In this document: positions 36,570 to 48,038 of the stretch, in pieces
Position numbering within the stretch: position 1 is the stretch's first letter
Layout of the letters: every line of letters begins with the position of its first letter
Origin: Apricaphanius iberus
Lineage: Eukaryota; Chordata; Actinopteri; Cyprinodontiformes; Aphaniidae
Direction: 5' to 3'
Length of the DNA stretch: 64,000 nt
Assembly (NCBI GenBank): GCA_028564705.1
Contig: JAPXFQ010002738.1
Coordinates: 1,240,001 to 1,304,000, forward strand
Program-made: the position numbers and the translations under genes
The notes under the pieces: generated by a model
What the model was told of the DNA's origin: nothing
What the model saw: only the letters and a program-made list of their open reading frames with translations
Database searches by the model: none

Positions 36570-37265
36570 TGTTTATTAAGAAAAGTTCTGACATTATCTT
36601 CCCTGCCCTAAACCCTGACCATTACTAGAATCTCACAGGATTCCCGCACATTTCTCAGCCAAACGGCTTCAAATTCGGTTTTAATCAGATGTTATTTTTC
36701 TAAATCTTTACCAAGTGTTTTATTTTTGTTTCGTTTTGCAGTTGCTTGTCACAAACACCACATCTGTCTGCAGAAACGAACCCCGCAACATCTGAACTGA
36801 AATCGTTTTCATGGAAAACTGCTTTAATTGAAGCCGGCCAGTTCAGGGCCAGATTTCCAGGGAAGCGCTTCCTCTGCTGTCGGGAGCGGCCAAATCAAAG
36901 CCTTTATGGGGGAAACTGGAATTCCAGGGAAGGATAAGAAGCAATTTTCCTGTCACTTTGTGCAACTCGAAACCCGATGTGAGCTATTGCTAGAACACGA
37001 ATTAGTTTATGCAGCCGTGTAACTCCTCTGAGGTAAATCTGTGGGAGTCTGCAGAGTTTGATTAACATCCTCAACCTCATGCAGCTCAGGAGAAAATGAA
37101 ACGGGTATTTATAGAAGTTTTACTTCTGTTGCACAGTTGGATTCTAAACCTGACATAAAAAGCAGTGAGGCGTTTGCTCTGATTGTTATTTAGAAGAAAA
37201 CTTAATGATTTCATTAGGATTTCTAGTGCAGAAAGAATGAGACAAACCAATTATTTGATGCATTT
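36570..37265. other. Unassigned sequence with a repeat-free island
   Basis: Around 36735-37080 there is no repeat and the composition is balanced (AACTGCTTTAATTGAAGCCG, CAAATCAAAGCCTTTATGGG). The frames at 36746-36937 and 36828-37022 overlap each other and lack domains. It is a candidate conserved non-coding element. Confidence 0.35.
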
Positions 37266-37267
37266 TT

Positions 37268-37690
37268 ATTAGTGATGTACTGATCCAGTATTTTTTATCT
37301 GAAGTTAATAATCTGCCAATACCAATCTGAAAAGAACTGAATTACATAAACTATGTATCATAAGGAAAAGTGACAGATAAATATTTTTGTTCATGGCAAC
37401 TTTATACTTTAGTTTCACCCTAAAAAAAAATGTACGGACGTATTTATTTATTTGACAACCGTGCACCAGTACAGCAAAAATAATAATAAACAAATAGCTT
37501 CACAAACTTTGCCAAACATGAAATAAAATGGTGGCAAATCTTCAGCTGGTTCAGTCAGTGCAATTAAGAATATTAAAAGGGTAACATGAATAATTATCTG
37601 AAATGCAGAAAAAAAAACAGTAGCTTGACTACCTTAAACGCAAGAAGAGAAACTCTTTGTCCAACTAGGAATCAAAATAAAATGTAAAAT
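37268..37690. mobile_element. hAT fragment (CCCGATCC family)
   Basis: It begins GTGATGTACTGATCCAGTA and contains ATAATCTGCCAATACC and GAACTGAATTACAT, shared with 24862-24977 and, reverse-complemented, with 35960. The right limit is uncertain. Confidence 0.5.
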
Positions 37691-37691
37691 T

Positions 37692-38240
37692 TGGGCTGGA
37701 TGATACAGAAAAGAGCATTTTGATAAAGGGAATAGAATATATTGATTGATAACTATCACAAAATATATAAAAGGTATTTTAAGTGCCTCCCTGGTTATTT
37801 TTTGTACTTTAATGAACTAATTTAAACTAAAAATTTAATTCAGACTTCTATTGAAACACTGTTTAATTTTTTTATTTTACTGTAACGAAGTTTATAAGAA
37901 ACAGAAACGTTTCAGAGACCTGAGGGGCACCAGTAAATGCAAGGAAAAGTAATGTTAATGACCATTATAATATATAATATTAGTAATATAAATTGAAGGT
38001 TTATCTTTTTGCTTTTAAATCTTTTAAACATTTTATGACTTTGTTATAAAATTGGCTAAAACCTTTGGTTCAGTTTGTGTTTAAAAACCCTAACTCACCC
38101 CCCCACTCCCAAGAAAACGGCTCAGTAAAGCCGATTCTAAATCAGTTCAGCTGCTAAAGCTAACAGCTACTCACCTATAGCTGGGTGTAGACGGAGCCCA
38201 GTCATTGAGAGCTGAAGCCACCATTTATTATCAGAACTTA
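37692..38240 (+). mobile_element. Element 'R', copy 2
   Basis: It starts GGGCTGGATGATACAG. From 37715 to 38200 it corresponds to the reverse complement of 26436-26935 in the same order of blocks. It is non-coding, and its terminal repeats are not resolved. Confidence 0.6.
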
Positions 38241-38694
38241 TTATGTTTTTATAAGCTGTAGGTGTTGTTTGCAGAGCAACCCGGTTGAGTTTCCCGTTTC
38301 TCTCAGAAACTGCGATGCACCCCTAGTTCTTATCCACGCTTTTGTGTCACAACCATCCAATTGTTACTTAGAAAAACACTTATTCAGTTGAAATAAAATT
38401 CACAAATACTTATTTTTAAACACCAAAGGGGGATTCAGTGCTGTAGCTCATATTATCTAATTTCTGCAGATAACCGTTCTCTGTTTTATAGTGGAAGTGT
38501 GAGATGTACGGAGTGAAAAGGAATGGTGAGAGTACAGTTCCCTGTGGTCCTCCTCTGCTTTTGATAAATGGGTCCTGAGAAACTGGTTAAGAGAGGTGGA
38601 AGAATAAAATGTGCAAGAAAAACAAACACATTTTTATAACAACAGAAGGAGGTACGTGGTGAAGAAACTCAAAGTTCCTGTACTCAGGGCCGGC
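38241..38694. other. Unassigned sequence
   Basis: The stretch 38500-38600, with ACAGTTCCCTGTGGTCCTCC, resembles a phrase in fish non-LTR retrotransposon tails. It is too short to classify. Confidence 0.3.
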
Positions 38695-39290
38695 CCAAAC
38701 TCTTATAAGGCCTTAAGCAGATTTAGATCTAGGGGGGCCCCCTTTCAGCGTTTCAATGAAGATTTGGTCTAATCTGAGTTTATTTGGCTGATTCCAAAAG
38801 TCAATCAAAGGTAATTGTTAATCTATGATGAGACAATTTCAAGCTCAAACGAAATAGAAAAGTTAAAGCATCAGATTGTAACAATGGTAACATAATAATC
38901 AAACAATCAATATTTTAAATTAGTTCAACATTTATATCAATAAAAAGTACAGTATATAAATGTGTTACATTAAATATTTAATTTAGATGTTTTTAAAACA
39001 TTAATTAAAAAAATATATATCATTTACATTTTTTTTTAAATCATAAAATAATTAGTTTCAAATAAATTTACCTAGTTATTACGCAAACATTTAAACAATT
39101 GACTTTTTTTTAATGATTTAAATTTAAACAAAATTGAAAAACAAAATGAAATGGAGTAATATTCACATTTTCATAAATTTTAAGATCTGTAGTCTCAGAT
39201 TTCAGCTTTCAGCTACCGCTAAGCTCGCTTGTGCCTTGGGCCGGCATAAGTGCCAGATCCGCTCGGGGAGGGGGGGGCCTGTGTTTGCCA
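38695..39290 (+). mobile_element. hAT-like element (CAGGGCCGGCCC type)
   Basis: It opens CAGGGCCGGCCCAAACTC and closes with CCTTGGGCCGGCATAAGTGC and a G-rich end near 39285. CAGGGCCGGCCC is a common terminus of fish hAT-type non-autonomous elements. The middle is very AT-rich. No target duplication is confirmed. Confidence 0.5.
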
Positions 39291-40149
39291 AAAAACGTCA
39301 CAATACTTAACTCTGACAAACTGCCTTAACCACTATATGGTTACATTTAAAACAGACAAATATTAATAACAGCTCCTGTGGGGACATTAACAAAACATGA
39401 CATCTTCTCTGGCACTGATCTGTGACGCATGGGCTTTGGAAAGAGTTTGGCAGGTTGTTATTTGCCGTATTTTGATGGATTTTTCTACGATGTAAAACAT
39501 TTTTCTCATGTTTCTTTTTTTAAGAAAGGTCCAACAAGATGATACGTTTAACTACACAAAAAAATCAATAAAAATCAAGAAGGCTGTCAAAAGAATTCTT
39601 ATACATCACTTTTTTTAGCATGTACAGTATTTATATAACACCTCTGGCTGTTTGTATCATGTTTAAATTCCTCTACATACTTAATTTGTTCGCGTTTGGT
39701 ATACTTGCCATTATTATTTAATAATCTGCTAACAAAACGTAACTTACGTTTTTGCTTTCCTTTCGTTTAGCTCCCCTTAGTTGTACAGTTGATGCATTCA
39801 AATGTTGGTATTTCTGTCTCCCTTTGGCTCAGCGTCGTCTCCATTCTCTAAAGCGAAGAGTTCAGCTCCAACTTTGCAGGGAAACCCTCTCAGTGTGATG
39901 TTTTCCCACTCTCAGCGAAGCCTGCGGGTGTTGCCCTCCCAGCAGCTGTTTGCACGTTCTGTTTGATTTGCCTGCTTGCCGCTTCACCGCCTCGGGCTTC
40001 ATGTTTTTGCTGATGTTTGACTTGGAGCTTTTATGGATGCCAGTATCGAAAGTGCAACAAATAAAGACGCTAAACGCCGGTGGAGAGCGTTGATTTAATC
40101 CGAGTTTGGTAGCCGCTGGAGTGTGAACTGCTTGTTTTTGTTTTCCCAG
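39291..40149 (+). other. Intron end leading to a splice acceptor
   Basis: From 39290 to 39790 the sequence is AT-rich. From 39790 to 40149 it is repeat-free and balanced, and it ends in the pyrimidine tract TGCTTGTTTTTGTTTTCCCAG immediately before the exon. This matches the vertebrate 3' splice-site consensus. Confidence 0.5.
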
Positions 40150-40303
40150 GATGACATCTCACTGAGCAGTGAGGAGGAGGCAGAGATGAGCGAGCCCACG
40201 TGGCTAGCACCGGACCTGGGTGCGGTATCGGACCTGAGCCCCGCGGGCCGTGGAGAGAGGATGCGCCACAGTCCCCAAAACATCCACAGCAAGGACGAAG
40301 ACG
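40150..40303 (+). CDS. Candidate internal or first coding exon, product unknown
   Basis: A 154-base exon lies between a strong acceptor (TTTTCCCAG, 40141-40149) and a donor (GACG/GTAGGAG). Of the three frames only the one starting at the first base is open. It reads DDISLSSEEEAEMSEPTW, then about 33 more residues ending KDEDG, with one base left over (phase 0 in, phase 1 out). It is acidic, serine-rich and charged, without a fold motif, so probably a disordered region. Translation could enter from an upstream exon or start at the internal ATG at 40186 (MSEPTW), which has a purine at -3. The upstream ATG at 40151 opens only four codons. In context, the CpG-island exon at 3.9 kb could be the upstream exon, and a possible alternative first exon at 60.5 kb ends in the same phase. 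I do not recognise the protein. Confidence 0.6.
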
Positions 40304-40445
40304 GTAGGAGCCACAGAAAAAATAAAAATCTGCTTTTTGGTGTACTGGGAAGCACCTTGGTCCTGATGGTGATACCGTGATCCGATTCCTTGTGGGAGTT
40401 TCGGTTTTTCCGAAGGTTTTAGGCAATTGTACTGATGTGTTAGAG

Positions 40446-41759
40446 AACACGTGTCAAACTCAAGGTCCAGGGGCCAAATCTGGCCCTCCATGGCGATTTA
40501 TGTGGCCCTCCAAACTATAGAAAACCCTATAGATAAAAAATGTAAGTTCCATTTTTGTGCACCCCAATACAATTTTGATTTAATGTTACGTCCCGGAGCA
40601 TCTAAGGGGCAAAGGAAGTAACATTAATATAAAAAAAAACACGATGGTAAATGTTTTAAAAAAAAAAAGGTCCACTGGTTTATTGTAAGGTTACTAACAA
40701 AGGTGAGGAACCGAGTCTCAAGGTTACAGAAAAAACAAACTGAATAAATTAAACAAAAAGGACAAATATTACCAAATTAAATACAGGTACTAGAAGCAGT
40801 AACCTTCAGCTCTTATAGAAAACCGGTTTCAGCCAACTTAAAGTGAAACTCAGGATACAAACAGAGCTGAGTTTAAGGCAAACAAAGAACAACTAGAAGG
40901 CTAAACTAAGAAACCAAAATACAAGCTCTGAATAGTTGTTGGCTTCAACAAAGGTTGATCAGAATTACCAAACAAGCTTTCAAAGCACAACAAAACTACA
41001 GCACAGCTAAAACAAAACACCCAACAAGAAGGCAAGCTGCTCAGAAGGAACCAGTGTGTATCTAAACAGTCTGTAATCACATCATTATGTAAACTTCAGG
41101 ATTATTTAATTTCAATACATACTTTTGGAATGTGGACGGTGATTTTAACAGTTTTTTATAGTTTTATCAATACTTTCTGCCACAACCGGCCCTTTAAAGT
41201 GACAGCGTGTAGTTTTTGCAGTACATCTTTGAAAATAGTCATTAAAATATCATGTAATAATAATTACGTAAAGCACATTGATTGCAAAATATTGGCGATA
41301 TTGTAAAATATCACTTTAAAAATCAGTTTTAAAATACATAGGCGCGGGTCCTCTTTACAGGGGAAAGCCATATTAGATGACGTCTTTACTTCTACAAGAG
41401 CCCGGACGGACAAAGCGCACGGAACAAGCCCGCTATTAAAACATTGATTTCCCCTCAAAATGCAAAAAAGTTTCGCCATAAATACATTTTTACCTCTTCG
41501 TTGGTTCCAAGCGATGAAAGAGAGACTGATGTGCTCGTCATGTTGCTGCAGATAGATCTTTCTCAGGGAATTGAGCGTTTGAAAACAGCACTAGTTGGAC
41601 CTCCGTTGTTGAGTTTCTTACTCAAAGACACAGATACCGCATGCTTGTGATAATTTAGGTATGCACTGCCCCCTACTGGCCGAAAAATTACACACTGTGC
41701 CTTTAAGGATATTCATCAGCTTGATGTGGCCCAAAATGGAAGTTAGTTTGACTCCGCTG
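40446..41759 (+). mobile_element. hAT element with 8-bp target duplication, holding a MITE
   Basis: The left end ACACGTGTCAAACTCAAGG and the right end AAGTTAGTTTGACTCCGC are inverted repeats of the GTGTCAAACTC hAT type, with the family phrase GGGCCAAATCTGGCCC nearby. TGTTAGAG flanks both sides exactly (40438-40445 and 41760-41767), an 8-bp duplication. The insertion lies 143 bp downstream of the exon donor at 40303. No transposase is present, and MITE T3 is nested at 41194-41706. Confidence 0.9.
41194..41706 (+). mobile_element. TTAA-flanked MITE 'T3' (513 bp)
   Basis: The left end TTAAAGTGACAGCGTGTAG and the right end TACACACTGTGCCTTTAA are inverted repeats, each including TTAA. The interior includes TGCACTGCCCCCTACTGG. 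It is nested in the hAT at 40446-41759, so it inserted later. Confidence 0.85.
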
Positions 41760-41835
41760 TGTTAGAGGAACGGTTCCCAACTTAAACAGCAGGAGGTCCG
41801 AATCTTTTAAATCAAGCTACAAAAAATATCTTTTC

Positions 41836-43301
41836 TAGGGCTGTCAAACGTTCAATCATTATATCTAATTAATTGGAGGATATCTGTAGGGGTGGGCGTC
41901 GTTTAGGTTTTATCCGATGCCAGTGTCAAACCGGTATTTTTGAAATGGTGCTGTTGCTTAAAGGGGCAGGGGGCCGGATTGAAGAAGTTAAACTCACGAC
42001 TGCCGCGGCCGGCGCCGCGAGTAACTGCAGCCAATAAATCGGTGACGTAGCGTACTTTCAGGCCACCGCACATCGCCAGCTGTACGACAACAAGCAACAA
42101 GTCTAGAGACGAAGTAAATGGTGTTTAATCGACCGCGTCTGAGTTCTTTCTCTTCCTTCTTCCCGTTAAATCGAGAACGCGCAAGAATTGTAGATCGACG
42201 TCGCATTCGCGTCTAAGCGCGGGAAAATTCGGCCACCGAATGGCAGACTATTTTGCAGCACACAGATTGTTCGAGAAAATGGGATTACACATGGGTGGGC
42301 TCATTTTACTTCGTTTAAAACGCGTCATTACCCAATACAATTACAAAACTGAACATGAGTATAATTTATCCAGCTCCCTCCTCCTTTAAAGAATGGAAAA
42401 CATACAAACTTTGTCCAAAAACCCTCTTATTTTTTTATTTGATAGTAGGGCTGTTAATCAATAATCACAGGGTAGCTGTGAATTAAACACCGTTCCTAAA
42501 TGACCAAAAAACTTACGTTTTCTGTGTAAATAAAGGACAAATCCAGATGCTGTTGCTCTTTAAAAAAATTTTTAATATAGGAAAAATAAACAGAATTTTT
42601 GTTTTGAACTTCACAATCACATTCACAATGTTTGTGTGGTCTCATATGAAAAATAACTAATACAGGTAGAACTAACAAAAATACATGAATAAACTTCTGG
42701 ATAAAATCAGTAGTTTGTGTTAAACATCAAATAAATCAAATCAGGAAACGAAAGCTCTCATTGTGAAGATGTACACGGCTACTTCCGCTAACGAATTAGC
42801 GCTAATTCCAGTCCGAAAACGTCACTTTGATTGAATAATTTCGCATTTTAACTGAGCGGTGACTCACTATGAAATGTACTGAAGCTGTACAGTGAGCCAA
42901 CATGCATAAATCAACATAAATACGGAGCATTTAAACTCCACACAGCGAGCTGACGTCTTATAATCATATCAACCCGATTCGCCAATAGTAATATAATTAT
43001 ATGACATTTAGTCCGTAGTTCGGCTGGTTAGGAAGAACTGCTGTGGGGCAGGTTTAATTATAAACAGTGTGGTGTTTTGTGCTTGCGTTAAATTCGTTTA
43101 AAAAAATTGAGGTAACTTCCGTTAATCCGTTAATCTTGACAGGTTCAGCAGGTTTTTTTTGAATCCGTAGTGTTTGACATCTCCGGAAAAGAAAGAACTG
43201 AACTGAAGCCCCGAAATGTGAGCTGCTTTTCGGTCTGGTTACCTACCGTTTATGTCAGATATTGGTGCCACGATGGCACTGAATATCGGTACCCATCCCT
43301 A
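41836..43301. mobile_element. Nested hAT-like elements (three layers)
   Basis: The outer layer begins TAGGGCTGTCAAACG at 41836 and is cut at 41887. A second element runs from TAGGGGTGGGCGTCG (41887) to TATCGGTACCCATCCCTA (43301), with inner GATGCCAGTG / CACGATGGCACT words that also pair. Within it lies a third element, listed separately at 42446-43142. The region 41990-42240 is CpG-rich, which belongs to the middle element rather than to a host promoter. No transposase motif was seen. Confidence 0.65.
42446..43142 (+). mobile_element. hAT-like element 'S', copy 1
   Basis: It begins TAGGGCTGTTAATCAATAATC and ends GTTAATCCGTTAATCTTGACA. A second copy at 48288-49320 shares CTCATATGAAAAATAA, GCTACTTCCGCTAA and ACTATGAAATGTACT in the same order. 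It is non-coding. Confidence 0.7.
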
Positions 43302-44025
43302 CTTAAGGGTTGATATTGCTCTGAAAAGCAGCCAGGAGTTCCCCGACTCTCCGGTATCTAAACATAATTGTACTGACATCCAGTGCATCAGCAGTCACTT
43401 TTGCTGTGATACGTTTATTAAACTTGCATTTAAAGAAAATATGAAAAACAATTAAAGCCAGCCTAAACGGCGAGTTCTGCAGGGAAACCTCATCGGACTG
43501 TGAGGAGACGCAGGAGCAGCTGCTGCATTAGAGCCCGCGGTCCGACTGACTACCAGAGTTAATGTTAGGTGGGTATTCTGCTAACCAGCAGGCTGTCAGA
43601 GCCTTTAGCGGGAGTGGGCTGCTCATTTCAGCACAGCAGATGGCCCACACACACACAAGTCCAGCACATTACTCTAAGAAGCGTCTGATCACCTCCTCGC
43701 ATCTTCACTCAGCCGAACAATGATATCTGGGGTGGAAAGCTCTTATGATTCAATCGGACAGTTTGAAAACGTCCCCATTGAAGGTTTTTTGAAAAGATTT
43801 ATTACTACAGAAGACGTGGGTTTGGAAAGTAGCAAATGTAGGAGTGGCGTTCATTTCAGAGACGCTCGTTAATGATTATTTTTCAATATTAAAAAATATC
43901 TATAAAACAAGCTACAAAAGTATCTGAGTTGGTTTGACTTTAAGCCCACTCAGCCGCCTTGGTGCTTTTGGAAATCACAAAAAAAAATGTCTCCGATTTT
44001 TCTTCTGCTTGATCTGAAAATATGT
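43302..44025. other. Unassigned sequence with a repeat-free island
   Basis: 43460-43740 is GC-balanced and non-repetitive (CAGGAGCAGCTGCTGCATTAG, AGATGGCCCACACACAC). It may be conserved non-coding sequence. No exon is supported. Confidence 0.35.
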
Positions 44026-45440
44026 TTTAAATAAGGGTGTAACAGTACACTAAAATTAAGATTCAGTACATTTTTAAAACACTTTGGACATGAAAAATAA
44101 TTACACACGTTCATGTATTTTCTTCAGCTTTAAACAAACACTAACACCCCCCCCCCCTGAATTCTTCCTTTTGATTCCAGAAATTAGATTATAATTTTTT
44201 GTAACTTACCAAATTGGAGATTTGATTTGATTAAAAAAAAAACAAGAAAAACTAACCCCCCCCCCCCCCCCCCCCCCTCCAAAATTAAGTAGCACAAGCA
44301 CACATAGCCAGAGTAGAACACAATAGCAGTGTCTTTGTTGACATCTTTCTCTGGCTTTTGTGCGCATGCGCAAGTGGTTGGGTGTCGAGAAAACAAACCA
44401 AATAAAGGGGTATAAAGACGCAACAAACACTTACAAGAGACTTATCGGGCGAAATCCCCGATGAATAAGCAATTAAACACCTGAATTCAGGAAGCGGTTT
44501 ACAGAGAAATTAAAAATCTGTGTTGACGACAATATCAAAGTTATTCAAAGGCCTCACAAGATCTGTGAAAAACAGTTTTATTCGCAAGTGTCCTGGCCAC
44601 AGATTCACTGAGGAGACATTTGTTTTTATTTAATAGAAAGTCCTGGATCCTGGAAGTTTTTCAGAAGTTTGGAGTCCTACGATTATTTTGTTTCAGAGAA
44701 AAAAGTGAAATCCTCGCTGTGACTGCAAAGCTGGATAATTCCTTACTGACCAGTGTCCTTATTTATTTATGGAAATGTAGTTGCTGTTGTACAACTTAAG
44801 TTGAGAAATTCAGTTGCGCCTGGTCTCTGGTGAAAAACTGAATATCATCACTTACACATTTTTTATTTTTAAATGTAATCTTGCAGAAACATGGAGTCCT
44901 GTAGCAGCTTTAATGTTTAAAGTAGAAGCAGCTGTCAGGATAGGATTTACAGCTGCTGCGTGTATCGCAGCGTGAATAATCGGGGTGCTGATCGCCTGTT
45001 TGAATATTCTCTTAATAACAAATACATAGTCACAAGGACTTACCGTGACTAAAATGAGTTTCTGCAGGAATCCAGGCTTCCATCGAAGCATCCAGGTTTA
45101 ATCTCCTGATAGTCCATAATTTCTTTGATTTTTCACGTTGTTTTTCCAGAGGGAATAAAAAAACGTGTTTTTCAGGCCCCCACCTGGTTAAGCTCCTCCT
45201 ACAGAACCACTTAAAACCAGTTAGCGTTTAGAATTGTCTAATTAATACTCTGGACGTATTTGAGGATAAAACATGCTTGTTTTTTTTATATTTCTACAGC
45301 CTAGTGTCCCAGCTGTACCTGAATGCAGCATGGGCATTCAGGCATTGGAAAATCCCTTCCCCGACATCGACGTTGTCTAGCCAACCACGATCCGCTAGTG
45401 TTTAAAACATCCAGCAGAGAAAGACCCGCCTACGAGCTTT
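44026..45440 (+). mobile_element. Element 'Q', copy 3, interrupted
   Basis: The left part (44026-44325) begins AGGGTGTAACAGTACAC and reaches CATAGCCAGAGTAGAAC. The right part (about 45225-45440) contains CAGCTGTACCTGAATGCAGC, as in copies 1 and 2. About 900 bp of unrelated sequence lies between and has no recognised ends. The orientation is the same as copy 1. Confidence 0.6.
44256..44277. repeat. Poly-C run, 22 bases
   Basis: An uninterrupted C run follows a shorter one (44146-44157). Both lie in element Q copy 3. Sequencing length error is likely at such a run. Confidence 0.9.
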
Positions 45441-45815
45441 GCTAGCTTCAGCTTTAAAATGTATCATCTGTGTATATGCTTCGAACTAGTCGCTTTATGA
45501 GCGTTACCTGACGCTGACAAAGCCTGCGGTCTGAACGCAGCATTAGTGTTTTTTCCAAGATGAGGGTTTGTGCATGAAAACTACGGGTTGATAATATTTC
45601 GGTTCCTGCCACAGTGCCCCCCGGAGGACGTTAGCTAGTAAAAAAACAAATCTTTAAATTAGCCAAATTGTTTCGTAGGACGCAAGATCCGGCAAAAATA
45701 ATAACATTACGGTAATGTTTATGAATTTTCTTCTCATTTTGTTATATTTTATTTTAGTTTGTTTACACTTTTTTGAATTCTGGAAGGGATCCTGACGTCT
45801 GGTCGTTCACGTAAC
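45441..45815. other. No assignable feature
   Basis: Mixed sequence with no repeat ends or exons that I can support. Confidence 0.4.
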
Positions 45816-46395
45816 TTAAGCCTAGTTTATGCTTCTCCATTTTGACGGAGACGGATTGGAGCGGTGCCATTATCAGTCGACGCAAGGGCTCTTTGTCCCC
45901 TACGCAAGAAATGCACGGAGTAGAGGCCCAATTTTTGACTATCCGTCTCCATCAATGGAGAGCGTATTCATCTGATTTATCAGTTTCAGCAACAGCCAGA
46001 AATCGCTTCACCAGAACGGGGCTCTATAGTCGCTGTGGCGTTTGGCCACTACATGCTTTATATTGAAAAGATTATTTATCGAATCTGTTCTTTTAGCATT
46101 TTTGAACACAAGGAGGTGTAGGAAAACAACAAAAAACGGCTGCTGTGTTTGTTTCCATGCGTTTCTAGAAGATTCTATAATCCGCACTTCTAGTAAAAAG
46201 CTTTACAGCTTAATCAAAACGGAGTTTCTGTCAACCATTTATCCTTGAGGAAGATATGCGTTCACAAGCCTAGAAAAATATTTGAAATACCGCTGTGATA
46301 GTAGGCAGAGACGCCGTAAAAAGCTAGCGCCCCCTGCTGTCCTGGTCGAGCAACGCTGAAAAAACAACAGAGAGTGGAGAGGAAAAAAGGCTTAA
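45816..46395 (+). mobile_element. PIF/Harbinger-like non-autonomous element (580 bp)
   Basis: The ends TTAAGCCTAGTTTATGCTTCTCC (45816) and GGAGAGGAAAAAAGGCTTAA (46395) are inverted. The CpG-containing phrase GTCGACGCAAGGGC and the AGTTTATGCTTCT start are typical of fish Harbinger MITEs. A shorter relative at 61303-61467 shares the 5' phrase and, inverted, CGCCCCCTGCTGTCCTGGT. The 74-codon frame at 45842 has no transposase motif. Confidence 0.6.
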
Positions 46396-46407
46396 CGGAG
46401 CTGCTGT

Positions 46408-46707
46408 ACTGCAAAAACTGTCCATCTAACATAGTCAAACAATCTTGTTTCTAGCTAAAAAGTGATTTTTGTCTTGTTTTGAGACTTATATATTAAACAA
46501 GAGCAGAAGGTGTCTTATTATTAATCTTATTTTGAGTATATATGTCTTATTCTGAGAATTCGCCAAATCTTACAAGTGAAAATTGTTTTATTTCAACCTA
46601 ACCCTTAAAATACTTTATTTTAGTCTAAAGCTAATAAAATTAAGTGAAATAATCTGCCAATGAAATAAAAGAATTTGTACTTAATAAGAGTTCTCAGAAT
46701 AAGATGT

Positions 46708-46753
<46 letters not shown>

Positions 46754-46868
46754 TCAAAATAAGATGAATAATCTAACACCTTCCGCTGTTGTTTAGTACA
46801 TAAATCTCAAAAGAAGATCAAAAAATACTTTCTAGCTGCAAACAAGACTTTTTGACAGTTTTTGCAGT
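46408..46868. mobile_element. Foldback MITE with ~110-bp inverted arms
   Basis: The left arm starts ACTGCAAAAACTGTC and the right arm ends GACAGTTTTTGCAGT. The complementarity continues inwards for roughly 110 bp (for example GCAGAAGGTGT left against ACACCTTCCGCTG right). The internal loop region holds a TA run. Such CACTGCAAAAACTG palindromes are common in fish genomes. Confidence 0.85.
46711..46751. repeat. (TA)n microsatellite
   Basis: About 20 TA units within the foldback MITE. Confidence 0.95.
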
Positions 46869-46874
46869 GTGTAG

Positions 46875-47925
46875 CTTGACGTTGCTTGACGGAAATGATT
46901 CTTCTGTATGTTCTCCATGGTGCAGGATACAGAACCTCCTGAATTATTAACTCCCTCCTCCGCTGAGCCGGACCCGCTGTCGGGATTAGGGGTGTGTTTA
47001 TGTTGGTGTGTCCCCCGTCTTTGTTTTTTGGCCACGTGTGTGCGAGTTCAGTCGTTAGGAGCAATTAGCCGCCTCCCTCGCAGGGTAGCGCCCTGCTCTG
47101 CTGCCTGACTGTAATGATGTCTGGAGCAGCCACAGGTTCAGGCACCTTTTACAACACATGACTAAATGCAATAAGCTCTAAGATCAGCATGAGCCCAGCT
47201 CTCTGCTGCACTTTAAATGCTCTCCGGTGTAATGGAAGCATGAAATGAAACACGGAGCAGAATTTTCTCCTGTTGTTCTGTGATGTGAAGCTTTCTGTGG
47301 AAAATGACCTAATGGAGTTTGCAGCTGTTGCAATTTTCTCAACCCATTATTATCGCTCTTGCTCTCTCAGCCTGCGAGCAATGAGTTCAGGTCACTTATC
47401 AGTGGATTCTGGGAAACGGAGACGTTGCTATATATAGTTCTCAAAAGATGGTAATGGAGGTTAAATATTGCTACTGAACATAAATCCATGTCATCTTCTC
47501 AGGATCTTTGAAATCTTTCAGTGGGATTTTTGAATTTCTGTGTCCAATTTGGTCACTTTGGCCCCGGATGAAAAAGTTTATTTTTACGTCATTTTACATC
47601 CCTTTGGTGGTATTTTTCTGTCCTTCCCGGTCAAATCTGCCTTTTTTTTAGCAACACCCTTTCTATGTACTAATTCACATTTTAATTCATCGGCTAAATC
47701 AAAGCCAAGATTCTTCATATTCCAATGATGGATGCCAATGAAGGATGCGATCGTTCCCGTAGACACAGTAAACCCTTACTGTCCAAAGCAACATATGAAT
47801 GACAGAATATCAAGCAAAAACTTGTTGGGCTTTTTTCCCGTCCAGAACGTACTAATTAATATCCTCTAGTAGAATATCTAGACCACAAGAGGTCTGATGT
47901 TCACAACAGAACAGCCAGCATATTT
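46875..47925. other. Repeat-free island, candidate conserved non-coding element
   Basis: 46900-47400 shows no repeats and carries developmental-enhancer-like words, for example AGGAGCAATTAGCCGCC near 47060 and CTTTAAATGCTCTCC near 47210. Overlapping opposite frames (46807-47064 minus, 46908-47108 plus) lack domains. The rest, 47400-47925, is AT-richer with nothing recognised. Confidence 0.4.
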
Positions 47926-48038
47926 GCAGCATTATCTGTAACTATAACCATACCTGTGATGGGCGGACTCCGTTTATTTGCTACAGCGTGGAATAGTCCA
48001 CGGCGGTATACCGGTTCATACCGAAAAACCAGTGTTTT
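47926..48038 (+). repeat. Left arm of a 113-bp inverted repeat
   Basis: Its reverse complement recurs at 50507-50619 with a single mismatch (C/T near the ACTCCGTTTATTTGC segment). The inner ~40 bp are the start of element P (GGTATACCGGTTCATACC). The outer ~70 bp are not in P copy A. Confidence 0.9.

Noticed and set aside
41990..42240. Second CpG island promoter
   Set aside because: The CpG-rich stretch lies inside a hAT-like element (41887-43301) and has no donor downstream.
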